From an uncultured Clostridia bacterium (GTDB lineage: Bacteria; Bacillota; Clostridia; TANB77; CAG-465), in NCBI GenBank assembly GCA_944386635.1, contig CALXBV010000067.1, forward strand, positions 1-51,114: a stretch of DNA of 51,114 nt. The letters are read 5' to 3'. The notes beneath the pieces were generated by a model. The model saw only the letters and a program-made list of their open reading frames with translations, made no database searches and had not been told where the DNA came from. Made by a program: the position numbers and the translations under genes. Positions within the stretch are counted from its first letter, which is position 1. Each line of letters opens with the position of its first letter. Positions 23,018 through 32,189 of the stretch are shown one piece after another.

Positions 23018-23048
23018 AAGTTGCTGAAATTTCTTCAGCAACTTAATT
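23018..23048. terminator. terminator, serves the minus-strand phosphatase gene
   Basis: AAGTTGCTGAA/TTCAGCAACTT perfect 11-bp stem (23018-23028 with 23034-23044), T-rich on the minus side. Confidence 0.8.
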
Positions 23049-23052
23049 CTTT

Positions 23053-23586
23053 TTATATTATATATTCCCATCCTGGCTTCCATGCTTTAGATTTTCTCCA
23101 ATCATTTTTAATTGCTTCTTCCCAAGATATATTTTTAGTTAAAACTTCAAAAGCTAGTTGTGGTGCTCTATGAGCAACTATTCCAATTGTTTTTCCTTTA
23201 TAATTTCCTTTTAAAAATTGTATAAAGTTTGAAATTCTTTTTTCTACATCTTTTAGAGATTCACCATTTGGAAAAGGTGTATCAATATGTCCTTCATAAA
23301 TTACTTGATTTTTATCTTTACCATCTAAATCACCATAATTACATTCTCTCAATCTTTTATCTTGAATATGTTTAATATTTGGAAAAGCAAGATCAGCAGA
23401 CTCTATTGCTCTTATTAAATCAGATGTAAATATAATATCAAAATGTGTATCTTTTCTTATTTGGCCAAGTTTAATAGCTCTTTCTTTTCCTAGCTCTGTT
23501 AATTCTACTTGTTTCCAGCCACTACATTTTCCTTTAATATTATCAGATGTTGTTCCATGAACGAAATATATAATTTTAGTTTCCAT
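23053..23586 (-). CDS. histidine-phosphatase-superfamily protein with altered RHG motif
   Basis: A 177-residue protein of the phosphoglycerate-mutase-like fold. The catalytic RHG(x)T appears as VHGTTSDN: the His is kept but the preceding Arg is Val. The distal motif reads IVAHRAPQLAFE, where usual members have HGG. The segments IIFTSDLIRAIESAD and LRECNYGDLDG are family-typical. A subfamily with VH(G/S)TT is known to me among annotated low-G+C bacteria, so this is probably a real branch and not decay. It would dephosphorylate small molecules or proteins; substrate unknown. SD AGGAGA precedes the ATG. Confidence 0.8.
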   Translation of the reverse strand: METKIIYFVHGTTSDNIKGKCSGWKQVELTELGKERAIKLGQIRKDTHFDIIFTSDLIRAIESADLAFPNIKHIQDKRLRECNYGDLDGKDKNQVIYEGHIDTPFPNGESLKDVEKRISNFIQFLKGNYKGKTIGIVAHRAPQLAFEVLTKNISWEEAIKNDWRKSKAWKPGWEYII

Positions 23587-23776
23587 TTCTATTCTCCTTT
23601 TATAAGACTATTATATCATTTACATATTTTTTATGGAAGTATTATTTATTAAATTTTTGTATATCAAAAAAATGTGGTAAAAGTTCAAAAAATCGTGGTG
23701 AATTGTAAAATTTAATAAAATAAAGATGAAAATTAACTAATTACATCGATTATGAAAAAAATAAATAAATTAGATG

Positions 23777-23970
23777 TATAATAAACTCAACAGTTAACGA
23801 GGATCTAAAAATAGTAATATGAAAACTAATATAAAAGTCTATTCTATAAAGCGAGTTTCATTTTTAGATCTGTTGATATATTATAACTGCTTTAAAGTGG
23901 AGGGAGGTAATAATTAAGAATATTAATCGTTAATATAAGAAAAAAGAATATAGTACTACTATATTCTTTT
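23777..23970 (+). ncRNA. candidate structured RNA between divergent-free genes
   Basis: In the 414-bp gene-free stretch 23587-24000 a TATAAT (23777-23782) precedes a long inverted repeat: GATCTAAAAAT (23802-23812) with ATTTTTAGATC (23860-23870), extended by CAACA/TGTTG outside and GAAAACT/AGTTTC inside. About 70 nt later comes a perfect terminator. A strong SD-like GGAGGGAGGT (about 23899-23908) is followed by stops only. No -35 matching the consensus was found, so transcription is uncertain. Confidence 0.4.
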
Positions 23971-23976
23971 TATAGT
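23941..23976. terminator. bidirectional terminator
   Basis: Perfect 12-bp stem AAAGAATATAGT/ACTATATTCTTT (23944-23955 with 23959-23970), T-runs on both strands. Ends the minus-strand gene at 24001 and any plus-strand RNA to its left. Confidence 0.8.
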
Positions 23977-24000
23977 CAATTAAATAAAAATAATGTCAAT

Positions 24001-24684
24001 TTAATTTATAACGGTAATGTTATGATAAAAATGTTTTAAAACTTCATCGTTAAAATAAGTGTCGTAAAATACATCAATTGAATTTTTAGGAGGAATATTG
24101 TTCCTTCTATTTTTTTGCCTTAATGAAGCACCAGCTGAAAATAATATATCAAAACTTACTATAAATACAAATACCCATGTAAGAATTTTACCAGTTTTAT
24201 TTGGTATTCCTTCTATTACTCTAGATAAGAAAGGATATATAATTCTAACCCAAATAACGCCTAGAAATCCCCAAAAGAAACAATATATTAAACTTGTTCT
24301 GTTACCTAATATTCCAAGTGTACTTGGAGTATAGTTCCAAGATATTGTACCAAATATTAATTCTTGAAATAGACTACATAAGGTTTCAAAAAGTCCTCCT
24401 ACTATAAAAGAGCCTATATATATAAATATATTTTTCCATCCCGTCATTCTTACAAAGCATAGAGATATTAAAACTGCACCTATACCATATACTGGATTTA
24501 AAGGCTCTAATATTAATGCTGTTCTATACTCAAAGAATCCATTTTTAAATACACACCAGACACATTCAACTACAACACCAGCGAAACAACCTATATAAAA
24601 TATCCAAAATAGTTTATAAAAATTAAGGCCCTTTGCAAATGACTCGTTTTTAGTATCTAGATTTTTTTCTGATTTTTTTTTCAT
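24001..24684 (-). CDS. multi-pass membrane protein, putative ABC-transporter type IV (CmpB-like, PF06541)
   Basis: A 227-residue integral membrane protein with about five or six hydrophobic segments. The first segment reads FWIFYIGCFAGVVVECVW and is followed by LEPLNPVYGIGAV, the hallmark of the CmpB-like family. Despite the family name no ATPase partner is nearby and transport has not been shown for most members. I start at ATG 24684; the GTG at 24693 overlaps the AGGTG ribosome site. The C-terminal tail is hydrophilic (about residues 185-227). Confidence 0.75.
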   Translation of the reverse strand: MKKKSEKNLDTKNESFAKGLNFYKLFWIFYIGCFAGVVVECVWCVFKNGFFEYRTALILEPLNPVYGIGAVLISLCFVRMTGWKNIFIYIGSFIVGGLFETLCSLFQELIFGTISWNYTPSTLGILGNRTSLIYCFFWGFLGVIWVRIIYPFLSRVIEGIPNKTGKILTWVFVFIVSFDILFSAGASLRQKNRRNNIPPKNSIDVFYDTYFNDEVLKHFYHNITVIN

Positions 24685-24824
24685 AATTAACACCTATAAA
24701 TATATTGTATTGTATATTTAAAAAAAGTGCAACAATTTGTCTGCTAAAAAATAATATATGAACATATTGTATAGTATATTCATTTTAATGATAGTAAATA
24801 AATTATCTAAATTTATTTTATTTA

Positions 24825-24853
24825 TTGATAAACTAAAATGTTCATGTTAAAAT
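24825..24853 (+). promoter_or_regulatory. adhE promoter
   Basis: TTGATA 24825-24830 and TAAAAT 24848-24853, 17-bp spacer. No convincing Rex operator (TTGTTAA-type dyad) was seen beside it. Confidence 0.6.
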
Positions 24854-24882
24854 CTAAATTGAATACAGAATGGAGGGTTCTT

Positions 24883-27474
24883 ATGGAAGAAAATAATGTA
24901 TCTAATATGATTGACCAATTAGTTAAAAGAGCAAAAGAAGCTGAAAAAGAGTATATGCTACTTGATCAATCTACAATTGATAATATTGTAAAGCAAATGT
25001 CAATTGCTGCAAATTCAAAGCATATGGAGCTAGCTTGTCTTGCAGTAGAAGAAACAAAAAGAGGAGTAGTAGAGGATAAAGTAACTAAAAATATATTTGC
25101 TTCGGAATATATTTATCATAATATAAAATATGATAAAACGGTTGGGGTAATAGAGGATAATGAGTTGGAAGACTATGAACTTGTTGCAGAGCCTGTTGGA
25201 ATAATAGCAGGCGTTACACCAGTTACTAATCCTACAGCGACAACAATATTTAAGTCATTAATTGCTGTAAAAACAAGAAATCCTATAATATTTGGATTTC
25301 ATCCATCAGCTCAAAAGTGTAGTGTAGAAGCAGCTAAAGTGGTACTAGAAGCAGCTATAAAGGCTGGAGCACCAAAGCATTGCATACAATGGATTGAGAC
25401 GCCTTCTATTGAGGCAACTACTGCACTAATGAATCATAAGGATGTAAAAATAATTCTTGCTACTGGTGGCTCTGGAATGGTAAAATCTGCATATTCTTGT
25501 GGAAAACCTGCTTTAGGAGTAGGACCGGGAAATGTTCCATGCTATATACATAAAAGTGCAAAGCTTAGAACTTCTGTTACAGACTTAATTATGTCTAAGA
25601 CTTTTGATAATGGAATGATTTGTGCATCTGAACAGTCTGTAATTGTAGATAAGGATATTAAAAATGAATTTGAAAGTTTAATGAAAGAATATGGATGTTA
25701 TTTCTTAAATGAAAAGGAGAAGCAAAAATTGCAAGATTATATAATTGTTAATAAAAAAGGTTCCCTTGCAATTAATTCTGCTATAGTAGGTCAAAGCGCA
25801 TATAAAATTGCTAGTGATGCTGGATTAAAGGTAGATCCTAAAACTAAAATTTTAATTGCAAAAATTGATGGAGTGGGAGATGATTATCCTTTATCTAAAG
25901 AAAAACTTAGTCCTATACTTGCATATTATGTTGTAAAAGATTATGAAGAAGCTTTTTCTATTGCATCTAAACTATTAGAGTATGGTGGACTTGGACATTC
26001 AGCTGTAATACATGCAGAAGATAAAGATATTATACAAGAGTTTGGAAATACAATGAAGGCCGGTAGAATTATTGTAAATTCTCCTTCTACGCATGGAGCA
26101 ATAGGTGATATATATAATACAAATTTACCATCTCTTACTCTTGGCTGTGGAACTTTTGGTGGCAACTCAACAACATCTAATGTTACAGCAGTTAATTTAA
26201 TTAATATAAAAAGAATGGCAAGAAGGAGGGTTAATATGCAGTGGTTTAAAATTCCTAATAAGATTTTCTTTGAAAAAGGCTCAATAAAATATTTACAAGT
26301 TATGAGGGATATATCTAGGGTATTTATTGTAACAGATCCTTCAATGGTAAAACTTGGCTATGTAGATAAAATATTATATTATTTAAGGGATAGAAGAAAT
26401 AAAGTACACTCTTACATATATAGTCAAGTAGAACCTGATCCATCTTTTGATACTGTAAGAAATGGCGTTGCAATGATGAATGAATTTAAGCCTGATTGTA
26501 TTATAGCTTTAGGTGGCGGTAGTGCAATAGATGCTGCAAAGGGAATGTGGCTTTTATATGAGCAACCAGATGTAGATTTGGATGCTATGAAAAATAAATT
26601 TATGGATATAAGAAAAAGAGTATATAAAATAGAAGATTTGGGTAAGAAAGCAAAATTAGTTGCCATTCCAACAACTAGTGGAACAGGATCAGAAACTACT
26701 TCTTTTGCTGTTATATCAGACAAAAAGAATAATATGAAGTACCCACTTGCAGATTATGCATTAGTTCCTACTGTTGCAATAGTTGATCCAGAATTGGTAT
26801 ATACATTACCTGCAAAAAGTGTAGCAGATACTGGAATGGATGTATTAACTCATGCACTTGAAGCTTATGTTTCTAACATGGCAAGTGATTATACTGATGG
26901 GCTTGCAGAAAAAGCAACAGAGCTAGTATTTAAATATTTAGTAAGATCATATAAAGATGCATCAGATAAAGAGGCAAGAGAAAAAATGCATAACGCAAGT
27001 ACTATAGCTGGTATGGCATTTTCAAATGCATTTTTAGGAATAAATCATTCACTTGCACATAAAATAGGAGCGGAATATCATGTACCTCATGGAAGAGCAA
27101 ATGCAATATTACTTCCATATGTTATAAAGTATAATTCAAAAATGCCAGATAAATTTGTATCTTTTCCTAAATATGAATATTTTGTTGCAGATAAAAGATA
27201 CGCAGATATTGCTAGACGTCAAGGACTTCCAGCATCTACTACAAAAGAGGGAGTAGATTCTTTAGTTAAAGCAATACGCGATTTGATGAAAGACTTGGAT
27301 ATGTCAAGATCATTTAAAGAAGAAGGAATAGATGAAGAAGAGTATATGAAAAAAGTAGATGAGTTGGCATATAAAGCTTTTGAAGATCAATGTACGACCG
27401 CTAATCCAAAATTACCATTGATTGAAGATCTAAAGCAAATATTAATAGATGCATATTATGGAGAAGAAAAATAA
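24883..27474 (+). CDS. adhE: bifunctional aldehyde/alcohol dehydrogenase AdhE
   Basis: An 863-residue fusion. Start ATG 24883 behind GGAGGG; the ATG at 24838 has no ribosome site. Residues 1-440: CoA-acylating acetaldehyde dehydrogenase, with catalytic Cys247 in MICASEQ and the NAD-site motif GPGNVPCY. From about Met452: iron-dependent alcohol dehydrogenase, with [21 protein letters not shown], and metal-binding HALEAY and [19 protein letters not shown]. It reduces acetyl-CoA to ethanol and reoxidises NADH in fermentation, usually as filaments (spirosomes). An ideal internal ribosome site sits just before Met452. Confidence 0.97.
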   Translation: MEENNVSNMIDQLVKRAKEAEKEYMLLDQSTIDNIVKQMSIAANSKHMELACLAVEETKRGVVEDKVTKNIFASEYIYHNIKYDKTVGVIEDNELEDYELVAEPVGIIAGVTPVTNPTATTIFKSLIAVKTRNPIIFGFHPSAQKCSVEAAKVVLEAAIKAGAPKHCIQWIETPSIEATTALMNHKDVKIILATGGSGMVKSAYSCGKPALGVGPGNVPCYIHKSAKLRTSVTDLIMSKTFDNGMICASEQSVIVDKDIKNEFESLMKEYGCYFLNEKEKQKLQDYIIVNKKGSLAINSAIVGQSAYKIASDAGLKVDPKTKILIAKIDGVGDDYPLSKEKLSPILAYYVVKDYEEAFSIASKLLEYGGLGHSAVIHAEDKDIIQEFGNTMKAGRIIVNSPSTHGAIGDIYNTNLPSLTLGCGTFGGNSTTSNVTAVNLINIKRMARRRVNMQWFKIPNKIFFEKGSIKYLQVMRDISRVFIVTDPSMVKLGYVDKILYYLRDRRNKVHSYIYSQVEPDPSFDTVRNGVAMMNEFKPDCIIALGGGSAIDAAKGMWLLYEQPDVDLDAMKNKFMDIRKRVYKIEDLGKKAKLVAIPTTSGTGSETTSFAVISDKKNNMKYPLADYALVPTVAIVDPELVYTLPAKSVADTGMDVLTHALEAYVSNMASDYTDGLAEKATELVFKYLVRSYKDASDKEAREKMHNASTIAGMAFSNAFLGINHSLAHKIGAEYHVPHGRANAILLPYVIKYNSKMPDKFVSFPKYEYFVADKRYADIARRQGLPASTTKEGVDSLVKAIRDLMKDLDMSRSFKEEGIDEEEYMKKVDELAYKAFEDQCTTANPKLPLIEDLKQILIDAYYGEEK

Positions 27475-27483
27475 TATAAATAG

Positions 27484-27516
27484 AAAGGATAATTAGATTT
27501 CTTATTATCCTTTTTT
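27484..27516 (+). terminator. terminator after adhE
   Basis: AAAGGATAAT/ATTATCCTTT 10-bp stem (27484-27493 with 27504-27513), then T-run. Confidence 0.85.
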
Positions 27517-27603
27517 AATTTTGAAATTGCAATTTTTTATAATTGATAAAATATAATTTATATTATTATAGTATAGTTAATGCAATTTTTAAAACGATAA
27601 AAT

Positions 27604-27629
27604 AAAAAATCGACTATTAAAAGCCGATT
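27604..27629 (-). terminator. terminator of minus-strand tRNA-Leu
   Basis: Minus strand AATCGGC/GTCGATT stem (27629-27623 with 27614-27608), then T-run. Confidence 0.65.
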
Positions 27630-27636
27630 TTAATTG

Positions 27637-27725
27637 TGGTGGGAATGACCGGAATCGAACCGGTATGAGGTTTGACCCTCGCAGGATTTTAAGTCCTGTG
27701 CGTCTGCCAGTTCCGCCACACTCCC
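27637..27725 (-). tRNA. tRNA-Leu (UAA)
   Basis: 89 nt including CCA on the minus strand; starts GGGAGTGTGG, has the long variable arm of leucine tRNAs, anticodon loop CTTAAAA with UAA, and T-loop GGTTCGATTCC. It is identical to the copy at 35526 except for one base in the variable/T-arm junction. It lies in the 367-bp gap between adhE and the muramidase gene. Confidence 0.95.
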
Positions 27726-27841
27726 GATATTTGTTATTTTATCACTTTATAAATATAGTGTCAATACGTTTATATAAAATCACATAAAATTAAAAATACT
27801 CATAGTATATAGAGATAGTATAACTATCAGGGAGGTAAAAT

Positions 27842-29068
27842 TTGAAAAAATATAAAGTAAGTATGCTATTAATTTTTACATTAATTATGCAATTTGTATT
27901 TAGTTTTTGCTATGCAATATCTCCGTCTAGTGATGTTATATACAATGGTATTGATGTGAGTGAATATCAGGGAAATATTAATTTTCAAAGTGTAAAAGAT
28001 GCTGGAATAGATATTGTATATATTAGAAGTAGTGAAGGAACAAATTTTATAGATCCATATTTTAGACAAAACTATAATAATGCAAAAGCAGCAGGACTTA
28101 AGGTAGGTTTTTATCATTATGTTACAGCAAGAAGTACAGAAAGTGCTATTCAAGAGGCAGATTTCTTTGCTTCGGTTATAAATGGTACATCTCCAGATTG
28201 TCTACTCGCTATGGATTTTGAATATTTTGATGGACTAAGTAATAGTGAAGTAAATAGTATTTCAAGAGCCTTTTTAGAAAGACTTGCAGATGTTACTGGC
28301 AAAAGAGTAATGGTATATAGCGATGCATACAATGCAGGAAATGTATTTGATTCTTCTTTATCTTCATATCCTTTATGGATTGCTGAATATGGGGTATCTG
28401 AGCCACAACTTTATAGAAATTGGAGTACTTGGGTGGGATTTCAATATTCAGATACAGGAAGAGTTAGTGGTATTAACGATCAGGTTGACCTAGACAGATT
28501 TACTGATGGAGTTTTGCTAGATAATACTGATGCAATAAACAATACAGGAAATACAGTTGTTCCACAAAATGATAATACAGAAATTACTATAACTGTTCAA
28601 TCAGGTGATACCTTAGCTGCTATTGCAAATAAATATGGTACTACTGTAGATAGTATAGTAAATATTAATAATATACAGAATCCTAATCTAATTTATGTAG
28701 GGCAGATTTTAAGAATACCAACTACTCAAAATGCAGTGCAAAATTCAGAAAATAGTACTATATTTTATACTGTAAAAGCTGGTGACACATTATCTGAAAT
28801 AGCGGACGAATATAATGTCACAGTTGAAAGTATAGCAAGAGAAAATAGTATACGAAATCCTAATGAGATATATGTAGGTCAGGTATTAAAAATTGAAACT
28901 GTTAGATATAATGTACATGCAACTGGAAAGGTTATATATTTAGTAAAACCAGGCGATACATTATCTGAAATAGCACAAACGTATGGCACAACTGTAGATG
29001 AATTAGTTAGAATAAATGATATACAAAATCCAAATCTAATTTATGTTGGAGAAAAAATAAGAATATAG
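27842..29068 (+). CDS. secreted GH25 muramidase with three LysM domains
   Basis: A 408-residue exported cell-wall hydrolase. TTG start 27842 after GGGAGGT. Signal peptide about 1-25. GH25 domain about 37-230 with catalytic Asp in [10 protein letters not shown] and Glu in AMDFEYF. Three LysM peptidoglycan-binding repeats at about 251-295, 308-352 and 365-408 ([27 protein letters not shown]). It cuts N-acetylmuramyl beta-1,4 bonds; likely used in wall turnover or cell separation. Stand-alone, not next to phage genes, so not obviously an endolysin. Confidence 0.95.
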   Translation: MKKYKVSMLLIFTLIMQFVFSFCYAISPSSDVIYNGIDVSEYQGNINFQSVKDAGIDIVYIRSSEGTNFIDPYFRQNYNNAKAAGLKVGFYHYVTARSTESAIQEADFFASVINGTSPDCLLAMDFEYFDGLSNSEVNSISRAFLERLADVTGKRVMVYSDAYNAGNVFDSSLSSYPLWIAEYGVSEPQLYRNWSTWVGFQYSDTGRVSGINDQVDLDRFTDGVLLDNTDAINNTGNTVVPQNDNTEITITVQSGDTLAAIANKYGTTVDSIVNINNIQNPNLIYVGQILRIPTTQNAVQNSENSTIFYTVKAGDTLSEIADEYNVTVESIARENSIRNPNEIYVGQVLKIETVRYNVHATGKVIYLVKPGDTLSEIAQTYGTTVDELVRINDIQNPNLIYVGEKIRI

Positions 29069-29074
29069 TAAAAT

Positions 29075-29118
29075 TAAAAAGATAATAGTTAGTATTTTCT
29101 AGTTATTATCTTTTTATA
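29075..29118 (+). terminator. terminator after the muramidase
   Basis: AAAAAGATAATA pairs with TATTATCTTTTT, with an inner TAG/CTA helix, followed by T. Confidence 0.75.
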
Positions 29119-29224
29119 TTTTAATGGAAATAAAATATATTAAAAGTTGTGTTGAAAGGTATAATCTTTATTTTATTAATTCAAGTATAATTATATTATT
29201 TGCTATTTTTCCTTTTTACGAGTA

Positions 29225-29266
29225 TTGTACTTTAAAAATAAATATGATATACTAAATATCATATTT
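29225..29266 (+). promoter_or_regulatory. tyrS promoter with an inverted repeat over the -10
   Basis: TTGTAC 29225-29230 and TATACT 29248-29253 (17-bp spacer). A perfect 11-bp inverted repeat, AAATATGATAT-5 nt-ATATCATATTT (29240-29250 and 29256-29266), covers the -10 and start region. It may be an operator or a 5' RNA hairpin. No T-box precedes tyrS. Confidence 0.6.
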
Positions 29267-29286
29267 AGAGTAAAGGTGGGAGATAA

Positions 29287-30531
29287 ATGGGAAAAGAAAT
29301 GACTTTATATGAAGATTTACAATGGAGAGGTTTAATAAAAGATATTAGTAGTGAGGATTTAATAGAAAAATTAAATAATGAAAAACTAACTTTTTATCTT
29401 GGAACTGATCCTACAGCAGATAGTTTGCATATTGGCCATTACTCTACATTTCTTGTAGCAAAGAGATTGCAAAAAGCAGGACATAAGCCTATACTTCTTG
29501 TTGGCGGTGCAACAGGACTTGTTGGAGATCCAAGAGGAACAGGTGAAAGAGAAAAGGCTGATGCAAAAGTAATCGAGAGTAATTTTGGAAAATTAAAAGC
29601 ACAGGTAGAGAAATTATTTGGTATCAAGTGCGTTAACAATTATGATTGGTTTAAAGATGTTAATTATATAGATTTTTTAAGAGACTATGGAAAATATATT
29701 AATGTAAATTATATGATAAATAAAGATTTAGTAAAAAGACAACTTGAGATAGGTATTTCGTATGCCGAGTTTTCATACATGCTAATTCAGGGTGTAGATT
29801 TTAAGCATTTACATGATGAGTATGGTGTTACATTACAAATAGGTGGTTCAGATCAGTGGGGAAATTTGACTACAGGCATAGAAATAATACGTAAATTGAC
29901 TGGAGAAGAAGTATATGCCTTCTCAATACCACTAGCTGTTGATTCTCAAGGAAAGAAAATGGGAAAATCTGAAGGAAATGCTGTATGGTTAGATATAAAT
30001 AAGACATCTGCATATGAATTGTATCAGTATTTATATAATCTAGAAGATAGTATGATGGAAATTTATCTAAAAAGATTTACATTTCTTAGTAAAGATGAAA
30101 TAGAAGATATAATGAAAAGACATTTGGAAGCTCCTGAAAAGAGAATTGCACAAGAGGCTCTTGCTCATGAGGTAGTACGTGATATTCATGGTGAAGAGGA
30201 ATACCAAAAGGCTTTAGAGATAAGTAGAGCTTTATTTAGTGGCGATATAAAAAAAATACCAACTGATCAGATAGGCAAAATATTTTCAAAAGTTGATCAT
30301 ATCAATATAAAAGATTCTGAAAATATAGTAGATTTTCTTGCAAATAGCAAAATTTGTTCAAGTAAAAGGGAAGCAAGAGAATTTATATCATCAGGAAGTA
30401 TATATGTCAATGGTGATAAAATTGATAGTTTGGAGTTTGCTATAAATAAAGAGTCTGCTTTAAATGGTAGATATGTAGTAGTACGTAAAGGAAAGAAAAA
30501 ATATTTCTTAGGTGAATTTATAGATGAGTAG
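29287..30531 (+). CDS. tyrS: tyrosyl-tRNA synthetase
   Basis: A 414-residue class I synthetase. FYLGTDPTADSLHIGHY holds the HIGH-like motif and the tyrosine-type Asp/Thr; KMGKSEGN is the KMSKS variant; GSDQWGN is the TyrRS amino-acid site; the C-terminal S4 RNA-binding domain (about 345-410, SKREAREFISSGSIYVNG) binds tRNA. GTGGGAG precedes the ATG. The next gene starts inside its last codons. Confidence 0.97.
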   Translation: MGKEMTLYEDLQWRGLIKDISSEDLIEKLNNEKLTFYLGTDPTADSLHIGHYSTFLVAKRLQKAGHKPILLVGGATGLVGDPRGTGEREKADAKVIESNFGKLKAQVEKLFGIKCVNNYDWFKDVNYIDFLRDYGKYINVNYMINKDLVKRQLEIGISYAEFSYMLIQGVDFKHLHDEYGVTLQIGGSDQWGNLTTGIEIIRKLTGEEVYAFSIPLAVDSQGKKMGKSEGNAVWLDINKTSAYELYQYLYNLEDSMMEIYLKRFTFLSKDEIEDIMKRHLEAPEKRIAQEALAHEVVRDIHGEEEYQKALEISRALFSGDIKKIPTDQIGKIFSKVDHINIKDSENIVDFLANSKICSSKREAREFISSGSIYVNGDKIDSLEFAINKESALNGRYVVVRKGKKKYFLGEFIDE

Positions 30532-31189
30532 TAAAAAATTATATACTCTAGGAGAAGAAATTTCTAATTCTATTACGCATGGTATAGGATCGTTACTTTC
30601 TATAGCAGCACTTGTTATAATGGTTGTTGTAGCTGCAATACATCATAATACAATGGGTGTAGTTACATCTGCTATATTTGGTGCAAGTCTAATAATATTA
30701 TATACAATGTCTACATTGTATCATGCTATTAGTAATGAAAAGGCAAAAAAAGTACTAAAGGTGTTTGATCATTGCACAATATATTTGCTTATCGCAGGTT
30801 CTTATACACCTTTTACACTTGTAGCTTTAAGAAGTGTTGATCCAATTAAAGCTTGGGTTATATTTTCAATAGTATGGGGGATTGCTATTTTAGGTACAAT
30901 ACTATATGCTTTTTTTAAAAACAAATTTAAGGTGTTAAATATAGTATCTTATATAGTTATGGGATGGGTAGTTGTAATAGCAATTCCAGAAATAATAGAA
31001 TTTTTTAAGATAAACAATGCAATGGCTGGTTTTTATTTGCTTTTAGCTGGTGGATTATCTTACACATTAGGTGTTATATTTTATGCTTTACAAAAAAAGA
31101 ATTTAAGGTATTTTCATACTATTTGGCATCTATTTGTGTTAGGTGGTTCAATATGTCACTTTTTATCCGTAACATTGTTTGTACTTTAA
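30524..31189 (+). CDS. hemolysin III / YqfA-type membrane protein
   Basis: A 221-residue seven-helix membrane protein of the hemolysin III / progestin-AdipoQ-receptor superfamily: GEEISNSITHGIG at the start (first His), STLYHAI and the C-terminal HTIWHLFVLGGSICHF provide the conserved metal-binding-type histidines. In bacteria the role is not settled; hemolytic activity should not be assumed. It overlaps the end of tyrS by 8 bp, so the two are co-translated. Confidence 0.9.
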   Translation: MSSKKLYTLGEEISNSITHGIGSLLSIAALVIMVVVAAIHHNTMGVVTSAIFGASLIILYTMSTLYHAISNEKAKKVLKVFDHCTIYLLIAGSYTPFTLVALRSVDPIKAWVIFSIVWGIAILGTILYAFFKNKFKVLNIVSYIVMGWVVVIAIPEIIEFFKINNAMAGFYLLLAGGLSYTLGVIFYALQKKNLRYFHTIWHLFVLGGSICHFLSVTLFVL

Positions 31190-31270
31190 AGTAGTTTATA
31201 GTATAAATTTGAATTTTTTTTATAAAAAACTTTACTAGAAAAATAATTTATGCTATAATACTACTGTAAT

Positions 31271-31345
31271 GGCCCCTTGGTCAAGCGGTTAAGACGCGAC
31301 CCTCTCAAGGTCGAATCATGGGTTCGATTCCCGTAGGGGTCACCA
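31271..31345 (+). tRNA. tRNA-Glu (CUC)
   Basis: 75 nt with encoded CCA. Acceptor GGCCCCT/AGGGGTC, anticodon stem CGACC/GGTCG enclosing CTCTCAA (anticodon CUC), T-loop GGTTCGATTCC. Followed by its own terminator. Confidence 0.92.
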
Positions 31346-31358
31346 AAACATAATACGT

Positions 31359-31398
31359 AAAAGCCTTATAATACTTTATAGTATTATGAGGCTTTTTA
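31359..31398 (+). terminator. terminator after tRNA-Glu
   Basis: 16-bp stem (31359-31374 with 31381-31396, one G-T pair), 6-nt loop, T-run. Confidence 0.85.
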
Positions 31399-31420
31399 AG
31401 TAAAAGAGGAGAAATATATC

Positions 31421-32149
31421 ATGAGTGGAATATTTGAGTGTAACGAAAAAGTTACTGTACTTGATGTTGGAATAGATTATATGATAACAGATAAAGGATT
31501 TATACGTATACTTCAAGAAGCTGCAAATCTTGCTAGTAGCCAAGTAGGTCATGGAATTGCAGATATTGAGAGGACTGGAACTACATGGGTAATATTATAT
31601 TGGAGACTTAAGGTAAATAAAAGAGTGGGATATAATGATACTCTTACTGTAAAAACTTGGGCTAATTTTTTTAATAAAATATATTCTTTAAGAGAATTTG
31701 AAGTATATTGTAATGGAGAACTAATAGCAAAAGCATCGTCTAAGTGGGTATTTGTGGATGCTAAAAGCCATACCATTCGCAAAATAACAGATGATATAAT
31801 AAAAATATATGAGCCTTTAGAAAGAAGAGTATTTGACACTGAACTAAATGAGAGAGTAAAATTGCCAACTAATTTAAATGAGGTATATAAATATACAATA
31901 ATGAAAAGAGATTTAGATGCTAATCACCATGTAAACAATTTATGCTTCTTAGATATAGCAATTGAAGCTTTGCCAGACAATATTATGGCTGAAGATTTTA
32001 ATAATATATCTATTATTTATAAAAAAGAGATGTTATATAAAGATATAATATCTTGTTATTATGAATTTAAGGATAATGAACATATAATATATATGTATAA
32101 TAAAGAAAAAAATATATTAAATGGTGTTGTAATATTTAAAAAAGAGTAA
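31421..32149 (+). CDS. acyl-ACP thioesterase
   Basis: A 242-residue double hot-dog thioesterase of the bacterial FatA/FatB-like family (PF01643). The first hot-dog has GTTWVILYWRLKVN, the second carries RDLDANHHVNNLCFLD with the catalytic Asn/His. It releases free fatty acids from acyl-ACP; in anaerobes it is often found as a lone gene. AGAGGAG precedes the ATG. Converges on the DD-carboxypeptidase across a shared terminator. Confidence 0.92.
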   Translation: MSGIFECNEKVTVLDVGIDYMITDKGFIRILQEAANLASSQVGHGIADIERTGTTWVILYWRLKVNKRVGYNDTLTVKTWANFFNKIYSLREFEVYCNGELIAKASSKWVFVDAKSHTIRKITDDIIKIYEPLERRVFDTELNERVKLPTNLNEVYKYTIMKRDLDANHHVNNLCFLDIAIEALPDNIMAEDFNNISIIYKKEMLYKDIISCYYEFKDNEHIIYMYNKEKNILNGVVIFKKE

Positions 32150-32154
32150 AATTA

Positions 32155-32189
32155 AATCAGCAAGTATTTTATTTTCTTGCTGATTTTTT
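32155..32189. terminator. bidirectional terminator
   Basis: AATCAGCAAG/CTTGCTGATT 10-bp stem (32155-32164 with 32176-32185) with T-runs both ways; it overlaps the stop of the minus-strand gene. Confidence 0.8.

Noticed and set aside
24740..24870. Rex operator before adhE
   Set aside because: A/T-rich partial dyads exist but none fits TTGTTAA-N4-TTAACAA.
27842..29068. Phage endolysin
   Set aside because: No holin or structural phage genes nearby; LysM-bearing GH25 proteins are common chromosomal autolysins.
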